Assembly: GCA_004000155.1 (NCBI GenBank)
Contig: RCSS01000361.1
Location: 1 to 20,823, forward strand
Direction of reading: 5' to 3'
Length of the DNA stretch: 20,823 nt
Source: Tubulinosema ratisbonensis
Taxonomy: Eukaryota; Microsporidia; Tubulinosematidae
The translations under genes were made by a program, and so were the position numbers. The notes under the pieces are model-generated. The model was not told the DNA's origin. It was given only the letters and a program-made list of their open reading frames with translations, and did no database searches. This document shows, in pieces, positions 19,312-20,823 of this stretch (positions are counted from its first letter, which is position 1; every line of letters starts with the position of its first letter).

Positions 19312-19314
19312 GGG
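19312..19314 (-). promoter_or_regulatory. CCC start-site signal of membrane-protein copy B
   Basis: The minus strand reads AATAACCCATG, with CCC abutting the initiator. In copy A the same place reads TTAACACATG, so one C has become A. A CCC next to the ATG is the microsporidian start-site motif and fixes the start of this gene. Confidence 0.5.
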
Positions 19315-19601
19315 TTATTTTTTTTATTTTAATTATTTTTCCATTTTTGATGATTGTTTCTAAAAGGTAAATTAATTTTATTTATTTTACATATTGAATA
19401 TTTGATTTAATTAAAAAGGGAAGATTAAATTTTCTTTTTTAATGATTTGATTTTTATTAAAATTAAAGAAGAAATCTTTCTTAAATGTTTACTTATTTTG
19501 TTCAATTCTCATAGAATCTTGAATTTTATAAATTCAAATATAAAATATAATTAATTTTAAAAAAAATTAAAATAAAGAAATATAATATTGATAATAAAAT
19601 A

Positions 19602-19886
19602 ATATAGGGTTTTTACATTAATTATCTTTAGATTACCAGAAAAGGTAGTGTTAGAGTCATTTTTGGCATATTTTTTTTCTTTGTTAATTACAAAAATATT
19701 TTTGGAAATTCTTGTAAAATATTTTTTTTAAAAAAAAAATAAAAAATAAATAAATCTCATAAAAAGTAAATTAAACAAAAAAAATAAAATAAAATAAAAT
19801 ATAATAAAAATTAAATTAAATAAAAAATAAATTTAAATATAAATTAAAATTCAAATACACATTAAAATCACTAAAATGTCTCCGCG
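19602..19886. other. Low-complexity A/T spacer
   Basis: From about 19725 to 19860 the plus strand is nearly all A and T, with AAATAAAATAAAATA-type near-tandem repeats. The composition shifts abruptly at TCTCCGCGATG (19879-19889), just where the Merlin reading frame opens. This may mark the point where the Merlin fragment was truncated and joined to local sequence. Confidence 0.55.
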
Positions 19887-20582
19887 ATGTTTCATACATT
19901 AAAACTTAGTTTATTATATTCAATCTATAAGTGGTTTAAAAATATATTTGAAAAGGACGTGTGCAGAAATTTAATCTTTTCAAAATCTATATATCAAAAG
20001 ATAAAATCAAATATAGATCGGTATTTATTGGCAAAAGAAGAAGAGGATTTTAAAAAACTAGGGGGTAAATGAATAAAAGTATAAGTTGATGAAACAGCCA
20101 TATGTCATNGGTATCTGCAATCTTATCCATCATTAATGTCTGATGATNCACCCGGTATAACTTGGCTNATGGGATTGATTGAGGAANAGAGCGGTAATAC
20201 CGTTTATNAAATACTTCCTAACAGAGAGGCCTCTACATTTAAGTCTGTGTTTGAANGTATACTTGAGGAAGGAAGTATNNTGATANCTGATGGGCACCCC
20301 TCATATCCAAGTGCTGTAAGTCATATAAGAGGAACGCACAAANTAGTCTTTCATTCGANGGGCTTTAAGAATNAAGAAGGATTCCATACAAATAACATTG
20401 ANAANTTATNGAGTCNCTTAAAATATGAGATCAAAAGAAGAAGAGGCGTTCTTAAAACAAATTTGAATGTTTTTTTGAGAGAATTTGCATTTAGGTATAA
20501 ATACTTAAGAAGAAGAGAAGAAAATAATGTAAGAGCTATATTTGAAGAAATAACCGAATTTTTATTTAGAAATATAGAATAA
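19887..20582 (+). pseudogene. Merlin (IS1595/ISXO2-type) transposase, N-terminally truncated, two in-frame stops
   Basis: One frame runs from ATG 19887 to TAA 20580-20582, broken only by TGA at 20070-20072 and TAA at 20082-20084. It begins MFHTLKLSLLYSIYKWFKNI, the segment that normally follows the zinc ribbon, so roughly the first 50-60 residues with the ribbon are missing; a TAA lies six codons upstream. The DDE_Tnp_IS1595 domain follows: VDETAICH (first Asp 20088-20090), PGITW, DGHPSYPSAV (second Asp 20289-20291), a GFHTNNI segment and the Glu position (GAN, 20400-20402). The spacing of 36 residues fits Merlin DD36E. TAA at 20082 stands where related proteins have Gln (VQVDET). Sixteen N bases lie within it, the only ones in the window, perhaps because near-identical copies were collapsed. 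The stops may therefore be real or consensus errors. Confidence 0.88.
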
Positions 20583-20771
20583 AAAACAGTAAAAAATTTT
20601 AATTATTGTATCTATATTTTAAATATTAAAATAAGCAAGCTTTCAAGGGCTTGGGCTTGTTATTTTAGTATTTAAAAATTTTTTTCTGATATTTTTGATT
20701 TGATTATTAATTTATTTTAAATTATATTTTTTTATAATTAAAATATTTATTTTAATTTATAAATTTTTTTT

Positions 20772-20792
20772 GTTAAAGGGTACCCCTTTAAC
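20772..20792. repeat. Near-perfect palindrome
   Basis: GTTAAAGGG (20772-20780) and CCCTTTAAC (20784-20792) are exact inverted 9-mers around TAC. It stands out from the A/T-rich flank about 190 bp downstream of the Merlin stop codon. It might be the end of the Merlin element, the junction of two terminal repeats, or the start of an adjacent feature beyond the window. Confidence 0.6.
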
Positions 20793-20823
20793 AACTAGTA
20801 ATAATAGAGTTCTACGGCCCTGA

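Larger units (their letters stand above)
17325..19601. repeat. Duplicated block, copy B
   Basis: This is the counterpart of 8768-10892 in the same orientation. It includes part of the Harbinger remnant, the spacer, the 290-residue gene and about 290 bp upstream. It keeps about 190 bp (17625-17815) that copy A has lost. On the left the Harbinger homology continues beyond the shared part to 17114; on the right similarity ends at GATAATAAAATA (19590-19601). The spacer regions differ by many substitutions and small indels, so the duplication is old. The copies are about 6.4 kb apart and separated by three other transposon remnants. Confidence 0.85.

Noticed and set aside
1..20823. CRISPR arrays, tRNA and rRNA genes, bacterial ribosome binding sites
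   Set aside because: No regularly spaced repeats, cloverleaf or rRNA signature was found, and the gene content is eukaryotic.

Overview
This window is eukaryotic DNA of extreme AT content (roughly 80% A+T by eye). It has a few short intronless genes separated by long AT-rich spacers, plus many decayed DNA-transposon transposases. A microsporidian genome is the best fit, but this is inferred. In favour are the intronless genes, a CCC triplet just upstream of the ATG of several minus-strand reading frames (a known microsporidian start-site signal), a Merlin transposase like those common in that group, and a multicopy family of small membrane-anchored proteins of unknown function. No rRNA, tRNA or core housekeeping gene is present to settle the taxonomy.

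Layout. 1-2012 is AT-rich spacer. 2013-2699 (+) is an intact lysine-rich protein with a hydrophobic N-terminus. 3631-5323 holds a dead MULE (Mutator-like) element with degenerate end repeats. 5933-6831 (-) is a broken gene for a putatively secreted protein. 6842-8480 is spacer with two faint transposon traces. 8481-8767 is a compositional island (about 38% G+C) with a long hairpin, and I cannot name its origin. 8768-10892 and 17325-19601 are two copies of one block. Each copy has an intact gene for a 290-residue single-pass membrane protein (9731-10603 and 18439-19311, both minus) next to a dead PIF/Harbinger-like transposase (8768-9407 and 17114-18156, both minus). Between the blocks lie three more dead transposases: pogo/Tigger (11318-12568, -), Tc1/mariner (13151-14175, -) and a ZBED/FAM200-like hAT (14803-16584, +). 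The window ends with a Merlin (IS1595/ISXO2-type) transposase (19887-20582, +). It has two in-frame stops, and all 16 ambiguous bases of the window lie inside it.

Only three genes look alive: the lysine-rich protein and the two membrane-protein paralogues. The paralogues share a 33-residue stretch that differs only by silent changes, so both seem to be under selection. The rest is a graveyard of six class II superfamilies with no recognisable retroelement. I see no operon-like or pathway relationship between the living genes. The most interesting leads are the repeated linkage of the membrane-protein gene to a Harbinger transposase, a compensated double frameshift inside one paralogue, and the GC-rich hairpin island that truncates one Harbinger copy.
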